Source of the DNA: an uncultured Collinsella sp.
GTDB lineage: Bacteria; Actinomycetota; Coriobacteriia; Coriobacteriales; Coriobacteriaceae
NCBI GenBank assembly: GCA_934643145.1
Contig: CAKUBM010000017.1
Coordinates: 1 to 42,987 of the forward strand
DNA: 42,987 nucleotides
Direction: 5' to 3'
Positions 1-8,780 of this stretch are shown here, piece by piece. Below the pieces are notes generated by a model. It was given only the letters and a program-made list of their open reading frames with translations, was not told the DNA's origin and did not search any database. The number at the start of each line of letters is the position of its first letter. Positions within the stretch are counted from its first letter, which is position 1. Both the position numbers and the translations under genes were made by a program.

Positions 1-1806
1 GTCGAAGGACCCGCTCCCGCGCCGGCCCTCCGCCATGCCGCAGCCGACGAAATGGCGCAGAACGGCCGCGTCGTCAATCATTACAACGCCAGCGGGGCTT
101 CGTTTAGAAAAAGCGTTGCGAATATCTTCGTTATTCGATAGATAAAATGATGGATTGTAGACGGATGAATAATCAACGCCATTAATAGTCGTAGCGTATC
201 CCTCGATCTTTGAGCATCCGATCCCATGCCTTCCTTCTGCTTTTCCAGCTGTGACATAATGCTCATAGTACTTGACTAAATCAAAGCCAAAGGCAGCTCT
301 TAAATCTGGATACTCATTAAAATAACTCTGTACGTCAAAAGAAGCAGAACCGCGCCTACCTTCACTCATGCCATAGTTAATAAAATGGTCTAGAGCTAGA
401 TCGCTATTTCCAGAAGTAGCTTTGGCAACGTCGGGATTATGCGACAGATAATAATTCGCGTCGAATACGGAAGAGTAATCAAGCCAGGTTGACTTGGGAA
501 ATTGCGCAATGATCGCATCAGCATCTGCCTCGCCAAGACGCCTGCACCCTTCATCGCTAAAGTAATTCAACACGTCCCCGGCATTTGAAATAAAACCGTG
601 CTCAATCAGAATACCAGGAATACCTTGTTCGCGAGCGCAGCGGATAACTGCAAACTCATCACCAACCTCCATTTGGAACACACCGCGATAGCTGAGCCCC
701 ATAGAAGCGAGGTTGTTCATCACTTTATTTGCAAGCTCTACCGAAACCTGCGTGTAATCGCTCCCATTGGCAGTTGGGGCATAAACTTCAGCACCATGGG
801 CAACGGGCGAACCGGAATTGATATGGAAACTAACAAAAGCCTGCGCGCCTTGGCTCACGCATCGCTGGACACGATAGAGAAAATCTTTTCCGGAGTAGCC
901 GCCGCTTTGCTCGCGAGCAAGAACAACTTTAAAGCCATATGCCTCAAGCTTAGCCTTACAAGCAGTGACGATCTTCCAAGTAAGATCAGCCTCACTTTTT
1001 CCGTTTCCCTGCGCGCCGGGATCACTGCCACCATGACCGGCATCGAGGGCAATTACCCGAACATTTTTACGAGCCGAACGCGCGGCATAAGTAGAAATGC
1101 CATCGGGCGAATCGGCACATTCCAACGCCTGCTGAATCGATTGAGCCTCAACGGCTTTACCATCGCCGTCTGCATAGTAAACAGATGTGCCTTCGGAGCT
1201 TGCAGAGCCGTCGACAACTGAAAAGGAATAATCCCTGTCTGAAAGATCTACCTCATACTCAGCTTCATCGCCCTGCAAAACATACGAGATTGATGTAAGA
1301 AAATATGTGTTGAGCTCCAGCTTCGAGCCAAACATAAATGCAGCAGAATTATCAGCCTTTGCAGAGGCATCAACGGTTCCTTGAATTCCATTGGCGCTCA
1401 CATAGTTAAGTGTTGCGGAAGCGATGATATCGCCGTTATTAGGGGTGGCAAAGGCAACGACCTGATCAGTCCCGCTGGAAAGAGTGGGGTAGGCAAGATA
1501 GATATATTGAAAGGAAGAATCAACCGATTCGACCTCCCGCTCAGGCACAGAAACTTCTGCCCCGAAATCCTCATTGGCCGTATCATCAACATCTTCCGGC
1601 AGCGATTGATCAACAGTCATGTCATCGCAGGCTGATCCCTCGTCACGCGAAGCTACACCATCATCCACGGGCGCAGCAACCGATGCGGCATCCATAGACT
1701 TCGCATTATCCGCTGCACGGGCAACAGTTACAGGACCCATCAAAGATGAGACCGTCAAAAGAGCAGCCAAAGAAAAAGCTGTTGAGACACGCAACGCCTT
1801 TTTCAT
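1..1806 (-). CDS. Secreted N-acetylmuramoyl-L-alanine amidase with C-terminal repeats (3' end outside window)
   Basis: One open frame runs from ATG at 1806 to the window edge (602 codons, no stop). Residues 1-32 form a signal peptide (basic start, hydrophobic core, ARA cleavage site). An unassigned region follows, then an Amidase_3 domain from about residue 250 to 415 with the zinc/catalytic set visible: H258 in DAGHGG, E272, H328 in SFHIN and E402 in IEHGF. The enzyme should cut the muramyl-L-alanine bond of peptidoglycan outside the cell. From about residue 425 there are repeats of the type FDANYYLSHNPDVAKA...GMSEGRRGS, at least three units, a surface-protein module common in Coriobacteria. 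The start is supported by GGGGGA upstream. GC rises sharply in the last 85 bases toward the window edge, as if the final repeat were exchanged with a host-like paralogue. The domain call is firm; the exact cell-wall role is inferred. Confidence 0.9.
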   Translation of the reverse strand, partial: MKKALRVSTAFSLAALLTVSSLMGPVTVARAADNAKSMDAASVAAPVDDGVASRDEGSACDDMTVDQSLPEDVDDTANEDFGAEVSVPEREVESVDSSFQYIYLAYPTLSSGTDQVVAFATPNNGDIIASATLNYVSANGIQGTVDASAKADNSAAFMFGSKLELNTYFLTSISYVLQGDEAEYEVDLSDRDYSFSVVDGSASSEGTSVYYADGDGKAVEAQSIQQALECADSPDGISTYAARSARKNVRVIALDAGHGGSDPGAQGNGKSEADLTWKIVTACKAKLEAYGFKVVLAREQSGGYSGKDFLYRVQRCVSQGAQAFVSFHINSGSPVAHGAEVYAPTANGSDYTQVSVELANKVMNNLASMGLSYRGVFQMEVGDEFAVIRCAREQGIPGILIEHGFISNAGDVLNYFSDEGCRRLGEADADAIIAQFPKSTWLDYSSVFDANYYLSHNPDVAKATSGNSDLALDHFINYGMSEGRRGSASFDVQSYFNEYPDLRAAFGFDLVKYYEHYVTAGKAEGRHGIGCSKIEGYATTINGVDYSSVYNPSFYLSNNEDIRNAFSKRSPAGVVMIDDAAVLRHFVGCGMAEGRRGSGSFD

Positions 1807-1954
1807 ATCGAATCCCCCGTTACAAACAATTGTTACTGAGGGTTAATTATCTTACAAACTGCTTCATATCGGTAGTCCAGTTGCTTAAAGCACGGGGATT
1901 GTTCACTCGATAGCCAATCTAAGAGGCTTCGCAGCGAGCGCCGCAGCGACCTCG

Positions 1955-2597
1955 GAGAATTTGCCCGAGCGCCTACCCGGATCTTTGTTTGGCGACAATC
2001 CCTCCGGGTGGGCGTTCGGGCGGATGGGACAGATCCATATGGGAAGAGCGGACCCCTTCAGGGCGCTCGTGGCGGGCCTCACCGCCGACGACTTCCAGCT
2101 GCTCAGAGAAGCTGTCGACGAGAGGCGCTGCCGCGACGAGGCCGGCGCCGGCACGCTCGCCGAGGCTGCCGCGGCTTATCGGCCGGACTCGGGGCGCCCG
2201 GGGTGCGGCACGCGTGAGGAAGGCCATTGGCGGCAGGATAGCGCCCGGGTCGTTGCTCATCCACTACCTCGAGCGGATCCACGGCGCACTGGCCAAGGGG
2301 GGGGCTCGAGAGCGAGGCGCACAGGGCCGATGTGAACGACCCGGTCTACCTAGAGCGGATGGAGATGGTGAACGACCTGTGCTCCCGGCTGAAGCGCTAC
2401 CTGTGGCAGTTCACGGGGATGTCGCTCAGGAACCTGCAGGTCTACCTTGACTGGTACGTCTACCTCTTCAGGGTCAACCAGGCGCGCGACAGGTGGGATC
2501 CGACTGCACGGGCGACGCGCCATATACTAATGGCCGACGCGACCTACCGCAGCTTGGGATAGGTGTGGCATCACCCGTTATCTAAACTGTTAGATTA
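1955..2597 (+). mobile_element. IS1595-like family I element, copy A (internally deleted remnant)
   Basis: Homology to copies B, C and D starts at about 1955 and ends in a right terminal repeat (about 2570-2597) whose reverse complement reads CTAACAGTTTAGATAACGGG, matching the other copies. The left terminal repeat is missing. The middle of the transposase gene has been lost, so the N-terminal part is joined near 2210 to the C-terminal part. It sits between the amidase and the acyltransferase gene and marks the edge between the amidase and the AT-rich polysaccharide locus. Family assignment to IS1595/ISXO2-like elements is by recall of the zinc ribbon and DDE layout seen in copy B. Confidence 0.75.
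2039..2562 (+). pseudogene. Family I transposase remnant (copy A), deleted and frameshifted
   Basis: The ATG at 2039 begins MGRADPFRALVAGL, the family N-terminus. After the first zinc-ribbon cysteines, sequence equivalent to about 450 bp of copy B (zinc ribbon through the DDE core) is absent. The C-terminal part resumes at GGRIAPGS and ends with the segment LQVYLDWYVYLFRVNQARDR before the stop at 2562. The pieces lie in three different frames, so no functional transposase can be made. This copy preserves the family C-terminus that copy B has lost. Confidence 0.75.
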
Positions 2598-2632
2598 GGC
2601 AATTAAGGAGCGGCAGACGAGCGTGATCAACG

Positions 2633-3700
2633 TTAGACAAACGACTTTTTAGTCAAAGGCAAGTGTGAATCAATCGTCCTTCTTCCGATATCGATAGCCA
2701 GACAACAAGCCATCACAAACGATGGAATCAACACCACTAACAGTACCCCATGTTGATTTCCTAGATTGGTGAAGGTAAACAGACTCTTCCAGAGCCAGCT
2801 CTGAACAAGTGAATAGTCAGTAATCAGATATACAGCAAAAGCGGACCCCGCAATCCAATTGAGACGGGAGGAATTAAATTTAAATACCAGGCACAATTTA
2901 AACACTGATAAAGAAATTGCAAACGAGAGACCCATTGAAAGGATATTTGCTGATGAGTAAACATACCCGTTAAATAGGTTTACAGAGAAGTCATGAATTA
3001 TTCCCTGCGAGTGATACGGAAGGTATAGAAAGCAGATTCCTGATGCAAAACATGCGGCCCCGGCAAGCGCCAGCTTGTTCCAATTCGTGGTATTTAAATC
3101 AATGTACCATCGAAAATAACAAATATCGATCGCGAGAACAATGAGATCGACAAGCATTCCTTCGGCTGGAAACGAGACGAAGGGCAGATATCGAAATAGT
3201 CCAAATCCGAAAGATAATGATACTGCAAGGTATTTGTGTTCTTTTCTACCACAGGCTTGAAGTCCCTTCAATATATAGGGAAGCAGCAAAATGAGGCCGG
3301 CATAAGAAGTGGTAAACCACCAACCATACCCCGTGACTATCGGAAAGACTGTATTGATAATAAAGGAGGCTGAGAGTTGCACGTTACCGGTAATCGCAGA
3401 AATGGTTCCCAAAATGATACTGTAAAATACCACTTCATTATTAAGAATTACAAGTTTCTTAGCTGCGTCTTTGATACTAAACGAAGCCCTGTCGGCTATA
3501 AACCAAACGGTGATAAACACGAAGCAGCCAACTGCAACTTTTCCAATGGGGAGAAACACGCCCTTAAAAACTAGACGGGTTACAGGACTAGCAAAAACCG
3601 ATATATCATCTGCATTATGTATTACAAAATGATGCGCAACTACACACCACATCGAGATTAACCTAAATAACTCGATAATGGAATTACGCTCTTTTGTCAT
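2633..3700 (-). CDS. Membrane acyltransferase (acyltransferase 3 family)
   Basis: A 355-residue polytopic membrane protein. It opens with ERNSIIELFRLISMWCVVAHHF, whose R and H match the conserved arginine and HH/H motif at the start of acyltransferase 3 (OafA/WecH-like) proteins. About ten hydrophobic segments follow. These enzymes usually move acetyl or other acyl groups onto glycans at the membrane. I chose the ATG at 3700 because GGAGGACTCC lies immediately upstream; an in-frame start 12 codons earlier lacks this. It is the last gene of the minus-strand polysaccharide locus, and family I copy A ends about 35 bases beyond its stop. The AT-rich composition matches the locus. The substrate is unknown. 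Confidence 0.85.
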   Translation of the reverse strand: MTKERNSIIELFRLISMWCVVAHHFVIHNADDISVFASPVTRLVFKGVFLPIGKVAVGCFVFITVWFIADRASFSIKDAAKKLVILNNEVVFYSIILGTISAITGNVQLSASFIINTVFPIVTGYGWWFTTSYAGLILLLPYILKGLQACGRKEHKYLAVSLSFGFGLFRYLPFVSFPAEGMLVDLIVLAIDICYFRWYIDLNTTNWNKLALAGAACFASGICFLYLPYHSQGIIHDFSVNLFNGYVYSSANILSMGLSFAISLSVFKLCLVFKFNSSRLNWIAGSAFAVYLITDYSLVQSWLWKSLFTFTNLGNQHGVLLVVLIPSFVMACCLAIDIGRRTIDSHLPLTKKSFV

Positions 3701-3974
3701 GGAGTCCTCCGGCTGATTATATTTTCTGTATAACATTAATACAAATTAATTTGACCATAGCATAACAGCTGAAACAACACTGCAGCCGGAGCAGGGATAT
3801 CACCACCATTGACCAGCAGATGGCAATCCGCGAAGAGACCATCAGGTTTAGCACCGATCCGAGCTTCAGCAAAGGGCCTAACCTCGTTTGTATAAAGCTG
3901 ATTTCCACTTTCTTTTTCGCAACCGACAACGCTGGAGAACTAAAAAGAAGCTGAATCAAACAATTGCATCGAGC
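3701..3974. other. Intergenic stretch with a possible decayed reading frame
   Basis: No convincing gene. On the plus strand an open stretch from about 3770 to 3955 reads ...TTIDQQMAIREETIRFSTD... and stops at TGA. Its residue composition looks protein-like, but it has no start or ribosome site and I do not recognise it. It may be a fragment of a gene lost when the locus was assembled. The acyltransferase ribosome site lies at the 3700 end. Confidence 0.3.
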
Positions 3975-4331
3975 TCATTCATGTTTATCAAACCGATTCT
4001 CAAGCTCTTTTTCGAGCAGGGCAATCCTATGAGTAAGGTTTTTGATCGCCAAAACATGACGACTCACGGCAACGCTAAGTGACAAAGAGATTGCAAGCAA
4101 CAGCACGATTGCACCCAAAAAGAGGAAATTGGCCGGGTTGACAAACCCAATAGCTGTTGAGCAACTGTAAATAATCTGAGGACATAAATCGCAAATCAAG
4201 GCCGCCATACACATCAAAATCCACAGCAAAGAGTACTTAAGAAGCATCTTTCCGTTGGACACGAGACGCAAAACATAGACGAGGAATCCGCCGAAAAAGA
4301 GGGCCGCACCAATCCTCATAATAAGATTCAT
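3975..4331 (-). CDS. DUF2304 family small membrane protein
   Basis: 118 residues with three or four hydrophobic helices (about 5-20, 30-48, 65-90) followed by a charged, likely coiled-coil tail (HRIALLEKELENRF). This is the usual layout of DUF2304 proteins, which are commonly encoded directly downstream of a dolichol-phosphate-mannose-synthase-like GT2. Here the ATG overlaps the stop of that GT2 by four bases (ATGA), with GGGGAG upstream, so the two are translationally coupled. The family is thought to help a polyprenyl-phosphate-linked sugar step; no mechanism can be read from this sequence. Confidence 0.8.
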   Translation of the reverse strand: MNLIMRIGAALFFGGFLVYVLRLVSNGKMLLKYSLLWILMCMAALICDLCPQIIYSCSTAIGFVNPANFLFLGAIVLLLAISLSLSVAVSRHVLAIKNLTHRIALLEKELENRFDKHE

Positions 4332-5077
4332 AATTTGTCTCCCCTATGAACCCAGCACACAAGGACAATGGCTAACGTGACCTTGATCATATAGTAGACG
4401 GAAGAAAAGCCCCCGATAGATGAACGTCCACCTTGGCGCTCATTCATCTTTACAGGCGCTTCCATAACGGGAAGACCAAGCTTCATAGCCAAAGCGATCG
4501 ACTCTGGCTCCGGATAGTCATCAGGATATCTCTTGCAGAATAAGTCGATGGCGTCTTTATTGCAGGCTCTAAAGCCAGAAGTTGGATCAGTAACCACCTT
4601 ACCCGTAAGCAATTCAAGTAAAAATGAGAGCCACCTGATTCCGACGCGACGCATAAAAGTTGATTGAAAACCGTCGGTCTCGACCAAGAAGCGAGAGCCT
4701 ATCGCCAAGCTCGCCCCACCTTCAATCAGCTTTACAAGCTCAGGGATATAAGAAGGATCATGTTGGCCATCGCCGTCAACCTGAATGTCGATATCATAGC
4801 CAAATCTCTGGGCATATTTATGGCCCGCTTGAACCGCTCCACCAATACCAAGATTCTGCGGCAGGTCCAATATGTTGATACCGTGCTCTCGACAAAGCTC
4901 AAGCGTTCTATCTTGTGAGCCGTCGTTGATTACAACATAGTCATAACCCGCAGCTTTTATAGCTGCAACGGTATTGAGGATGCACTCCTGTTCGTTATAG
5001 GCAGGAATTATTACGAGAACACGCAGATGTCCTTTTGAACATGTCGTTGTGGCAAAAGACAATCGAGATTCATCCAT
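4328..5077 (-). CDS. Glycosyltransferase family 2, polyprenyl-phosphate sugar synthase type
   Basis: 249 residues. A GT-A fold starts at LVIIPAYNEQ (about residue 21), with VINDGSQDRT and the metal-binding region QVDGDGQHDP, then AIGSRF, typical of DPM1/DPMS-like GT2 enzymes that put a nucleotide sugar onto a polyprenyl phosphate. A single hydrophobic segment near the C-terminus suggests membrane association. It overlaps the DUF2304 gene by four bases and is probably co-transcribed with it. The start at 5077 has only a weak ribosome site. About 315 bases of non-coding DNA lie upstream, so a separate promoter is possible. The donor sugar cannot be read from the sequence. Confidence 0.88.
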   Translation of the reverse strand: MDESRLSFATTTCSKGHLRVLVIIPAYNEQECILNTVAAIKAAGYDYVVINDGSQDRTLELCREHGINILDLPQNLGIGGAVQAGHKYAQRFGYDIDIQVDGDGQHDPSYIPELVKLIEGGASLAIGSRFLVETDGFQSTFMRRVGIRWLSFLLELLTGKVVTDPTSGFRACNKDAIDLFCKRYPDDYPEPESIALAMKLGLPVMEAPVKMNERQGGRSSIGGFSSVYYMIKVTLAIVLVCWVHRGDKL

Positions 5078-5392
5078 TCCAAAAACAGTTGGCTCTTAGC
5101 GATGCTCAAAGAATTTGAGACTCTTACAGTCCAACGCATAGCTTAACTCAAACTAAAGTTTACAGTATCCTGACTAGCCATCAGATAGTTACATCTCAAG
5201 CTTAGATATTTAGCTTGTTCAACTATAGCTCACATGGAGCCCCCATCCATCATCGCAGGATAAGGACCCCTTGCAGTTCTACCTCAAATACGGGGCACAT
5301 GTCATGGGCGAACCCTCAACGCCGTTCCATTCTGACCAATCGAATCCAACTATTTGCCCGCTTCTACTACAGCCATGACCTGTAGCGCTAAT
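5078..5392. other. Gene-free stretch in the polysaccharide locus
   Basis: 315 bases between the DUF2142 gene and the GT2 gene. No full gene is seen. A plus-strand open stretch of about 46 codons (roughly 5235-5375) reads in part DKDPLQFYLKYGAHVMGEP before a stop. It has no start codon with a ribosome site and no identity I recognise, and may be a scar of a lost gene. The promoter of the minus-strand GT2/DUF2304 pair probably lies at the 5078 side, but no convincing -35/-10 pair stands out. Confidence 0.4.
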
Positions 5393-7378
5393 TTAGAAAA
5401 ATCGGATATACAGAAGCCCTAACATTACAAAATACAGCAGCGCAAATGGAGCCATGAGCATAAAGGTTGTAAATTTAGTCTTCTCATCCTCATTGCAGTT
5501 AATAGGGAACCTGAGCAAAAGACAGGCGAAAGGAATTATCAAAGGTATGAGATATCGCGCTTGGACACCCGCAACTGTCTGGCTTCCAACTCCCGTAAAA
5601 GCGATGTATAGAGCCAAAGCAACTAGGTAGCAAGTAGCAAGTACCAAGAATAGAGTCCAAACAATTCCGCAACGGCTAAGCTTAATTTTAGCAACTTGTT
5701 CATTATCAATAATGCATATAGCTTCAAACAGCATGATAGGGAGATACGAAAGCCATGGGAACAGATTTGACACGTCCCCAAGATAAGCCATATTCGTTGA
5801 TATTGAATTGAGAAACGCCGGGGTCAGCATCGATCCAAAAACGAAATTCGAGATCACAGCTATAGTTCCAACTGGATTTGCAAGCACTCCCGTCGTTTGA
5901 CCAGCCGTAGAGACTTCAGATCCACCACGTGCATCCGAAATGTTATTTACGACAGAAGAGAAATATGGCGTCAAGAAAGATAGGATCATAATGGCACAAA
6001 CGAATAAAGCAGTTCCAATCAAGATGTGTCTTTGCTTGCTCGAAGTATATTTATTTGCAGGAATTAAAAGCGCAAGTCCAAATAAGGGAAAATAAATCGC
6101 TTTAGCTGCAAACCCGATTGCAAAAGATAGTAGAAATCCGAAGTATGTTTTATCAGAAATATCCTCTTCAGAAACAAGCATCTTCAACAAAAGAGCTGTT
6201 CCCAGCAAGCTGAACGATATTACACAGGGGTCATACGAGTAGCTAGCTGCCATTAACACGGCAGACGGAAGCAACGCAATGCAAGTGAGGAGACATTTTC
6301 TGCAAGGGGCTATACGAATTGCCGCTCCGCAAATAACTGCATACGCAAGCAAATTAAATAGTTTTCCCAATGCAAATTTGACAGAAAATGGTAAATGGAG
6401 TAACCGACCCAAGCAAAGGCCGATAGATGAAGGAATATAGGCAATTTTAGAAAGAGCCACACTATCAAAGCAATTAAAACCTTCGGTGCCTTCAGCTATA
6501 TCATTTTCATCAGTCTCTCTGACTAATTGCTCAACAGAGCCACGGTTAAACTCTCTTGTTTCATCTATTGGGTACTTACCCAAAGATGCATCCAAACTAA
6601 AGCCGTCCCCCATATAAAACTGCTCGACTATCATTCGGTCAGAATTAGTTATCTCAGCATTTGTGAGGTAGGAGAAACTGTTTGCATTTCCATAGTGGAC
6701 CTCATCATCCCATGTAAGAAAATTAGTAACGGGGAAGCAAATAATTACTGACAGACCAACTGAGACAATGCATGCGAAAGCGAACAGTTCGGGCTTCCGG
6801 AAAGAAATGCCCCCATTAATAGCGATCAAGCCGATCAAGACCGTAATGGGCAAACTAGACGCGAACAACACCGTCTTCGACTTATCGAGCGGGATGCCAA
6901 TAAAGGCGATTAAAACAGCAAAGCCAACAGAAACCGCCAAAAAAAAGAGACATTTCTTAGCATCAATTTTCTTAACCGAAGATACGCAACTCTTCACCGG
7001 GCCATAGCAAAGCTCAATGCCCTGGAACGATAAAATTAAATGAAAGCATATTACAAGACTTGCGATGTTCCACGCACCTAGATCGAAGGGGTCGAACGTC
7101 TTCGCGCCAGCCAATATGATGAAAACTACCAGAAAACTGCTGAGAATGCTGGTCACGACAAGGACGGTTATCTGACGAATAGAGACACCACTCGACTGTG
7201 ATTTCGATTGCAAATATAAACACGCAATAGCAACGACATCGCAAAAGAGCTCAAGAATGAATAGATTTAAATTCTGATAGTGCAGTGATGTCGTAGCGGC
7301 TAACAAGAGAAGTCCCAGCCCAAAGATGGCAAGCGCGTACTCGCTTTTCTTAATTGCAGGATTATTCAAAACGTGCAT
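5393..7378 (-). CDS. DUF2142 family polytopic membrane protein
   Basis: 661 residues with about 12-14 membrane helices. The signature acidic segment TWDDEVHYGNANSF (after about 225 residues) matches the D-E-x-H-x pattern of DUF2142 membrane proteins, which resemble GT-C glycosyltransferases. Such proteins are found in polysaccharide and teichoic-acid-like clusters and may transfer a lipid-linked sugar outside the membrane. No Wzy-type polymerase is recognised elsewhere in this locus, so this is the best candidate for an extracytoplasmic transfer or polymerisation step (inference). Start choice is uncertain: ATG at 7378 or TTG at 7384, neither with a well-spaced ribosome site. Confidence 0.75.
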   Translation of the reverse strand: MHVLNNPAIKKSEYALAIFGLGLLLLAATTSLHYQNLNLFILELFCDVVAIACLYLQSKSQSSGVSIRQITVLVVTSILSSFLVVFIILAGAKTFDPFDLGAWNIASLVICFHLILSFQGIELCYGPVKSCVSSVKKIDAKKCLFFLAVSVGFAVLIAFIGIPLDKSKTVLFASSLPITVLIGLIAINGGISFRKPELFAFACIVSVGLSVIICFPVTNFLTWDDEVHYGNANSFSYLTNAEITNSDRMIVEQFYMGDGFSLDASLGKYPIDETREFNRGSVEQLVRETDENDIAEGTEGFNCFDSVALSKIAYIPSSIGLCLGRLLHLPFSVKFALGKLFNLLAYAVICGAAIRIAPCRKCLLTCIALLPSAVLMAASYSYDPCVISFSLLGTALLLKMLVSEEDISDKTYFGFLLSFAIGFAAKAIYFPLFGLALLIPANKYTSSKQRHILIGTALFVCAIMILSFLTPYFSSVVNNISDARGGSEVSTAGQTTGVLANPVGTIAVISNFVFGSMLTPAFLNSISTNMAYLGDVSNLFPWLSYLPIMLFEAICIIDNEQVAKIKLSRCGIVWTLFLVLATCYLVALALYIAFTGVGSQTVAGVQARYLIPLIIPFACLLLRFPINCNEDEKTKFTTFMLMAPFALLYFVMLGLLYIRFF

Positions 7379-7481
7379 CTCCAACTAAAGACAAAATCGA
7401 ATAGGGTAAGTCGACAATAACAAATTCGGTTCTTAGATCCAACTTCACTCAAAAGCTAAGTAAAAGCCAGCCAAGTATCAC

Positions 7482-8627
7482 TTAGTGAATACAAAACGCC
7501 TTCTCGACATCTATAGCAGTGGCGTCCCAGCTATATCGATTTTCAACAAGAGCCCTAGAGTTTCGAGACTGAAGGGAAAGAAGCCTTCGATCATCAAATA
7601 GCCTGCATAATGCCAAAACCACCTCATCAGATGACATTGACTGAATTATCGTGCCGTAGCTATCATCTGGAATAAGCTCGCGCGCGCCTCCCACATCTGT
7701 TACAACAGCAGGCGTTCCGCAGGCTGAAGCCTCAAGAAGTACCGTTGAAAAGCCTTCGGAACGAGTTGGAAGACAAAGCACATCTGCTTGCTGAAGTAAG
7801 GAGGAAATGTCCTCTGTGTTACATCTTCCAAGCCAAAACAGGTCAGACGAACAGGCTTCCTTGACCTCATTAGCAAGCGGACCATCCCCTGCGAGAACAA
7901 AGCAAATATCACGCTTGGTAATATCTTTTGCGCGAGCCGCCTCAATAATTGAATTAATTCCCTTTTCAGGAATAAGCCGCCCGACAAAAGCTACAACCAT
8001 GGATGACTGAGGGATACCTAATTCAGATCGGAAATCTCTCCCCGAAGAAATACTCCTATAGAATGAGGCATTGATTGAGTTTGATATTACGCCCTTTGCA
8101 GCGATATTAAAGTGCTGGAGCCATTCAACGCTTTTAGATGAAATCCCATAGAAATCAGGTTCAAACGACTTTACACGATCCGTAATCCAATCCTCATATC
8201 GGCGCACAAAAAAATCAAGGAACGGCTGATTGAAAGAAAGATACGCTGAACCGTGGTCGAGAACGACGGCCTTGATGTCATGATTCGCAGCAAACTTCAG
8301 CCCTTCGAGTGAGAGGGGGAAAAGCCTCGTATTGATAAGTACGCCGTCCCACTCATAATCATCAAGGCTTTGCAGGAGCCGGTAATAATCACTGTTTTTT
8401 TTGGAAAGAGGAAGTCTTCCATCAAGTAATGAAATACATGGAAGCCGAATTATCTCGAGACCGTTTTCGACTGAATGACCGACTCCTACGCGCATTGAAT
8501 CATTAGTAACGATAACCACCCTGTCGCCGCGGGCAGCTAGTGCATGAGCGAGACCATCGACAAAATTACCAATTCCGCTAAGTTGCGGGTGATAATGGTG
8601 GGTGAAAATACAAATAGAAGTGCTCAT
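7482..8627 (-). CDS. Glycosyltransferase family 4 (GT-B fold)
   Basis: 381 residues. The N-terminal Rossmann half begins ICIFTHHYHPQLSGIGNFV, the usual donor/acceptor-site opening of GT4 enzymes. The C-terminal half has FVGRLIPEKGI, VLAGDGP and PTRSEGFSTVLLEASACG with the EGFS...E nucleotide-sugar motif. It should add a sugar from a nucleotide donor to the lipid-linked repeat unit on the cytoplasmic face. The start at 8627 is supported by GAGG seven bases upstream. A 47-base gap and a LicD fragment separate it from the flippase. The sugar specificity is not readable. Confidence 0.9.
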   Translation of the reverse strand: MSTSICIFTHHYHPQLSGIGNFVDGLAHALAARGDRVVIVTNDSMRVGVGHSVENGLEIIRLPCISLLDGRLPLSKKNSDYYRLLQSLDDYEWDGVLINTRLFPLSLEGLKFAANHDIKAVVLDHGSAYLSFNQPFLDFFVRRYEDWITDRVKSFEPDFYGISSKSVEWLQHFNIAAKGVISNSINASFYRSISSGRDFRSELGIPQSSMVVAFVGRLIPEKGINSIIEAARAKDITKRDICFVLAGDGPLANEVKEACSSDLFWLGRCNTEDISSLLQQADVLCLPTRSEGFSTVLLEASACGTPAVVTDVGGARELIPDDSYGTIIQSMSSDEVVLALCRLFDDRRLLSLQSRNSRALVENRYSWDATAIDVEKAFCIH

Positions 8628-8674
8628 TACATAACCTCATCTGATAAAAAGCTCATATCCTTAATCCTGCGCCG

Positions 8675-8776
8675 TCACCACCTAATGTTGTGTGAAGAAC
8701 AGAATGCAGCGATGACCCGAAGGATGTCCATTTCAATGTTTTGCAGCTTTAATAGTGCGTGAGCTATAGACATCAT
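8675..8776 (-). pseudogene. LicD N-terminal fragment
   Basis: The minus frame from 8776 to the stop at 8675 reads MMSIAHALLKLQNIEMD... and ends SSHNIRW. It aligns with the N-terminus of the LicD protein encoded at 13457-14311 (ALRKLQQEEYDILCAVARLC...NDIKW), but stops exactly before the LDSGT motif that starts the catalytic core. The upstream half of the comparison is diverged, so this is not a recent copy of that gene. It starts five bases after the flippase stop and may still be translated as a 33-residue peptide. I read it as the stump of a second licD gene deleted from this slot. Confidence 0.65.
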
Positions 8777-8780
8777 CGGA

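Noticed and set aside
598..1221. 207-codon plus-strand frame opposite the amidase
   Set aside because: Antisense to the Amidase_3 domain, whose catalytic residues are all visible on the minus strand.
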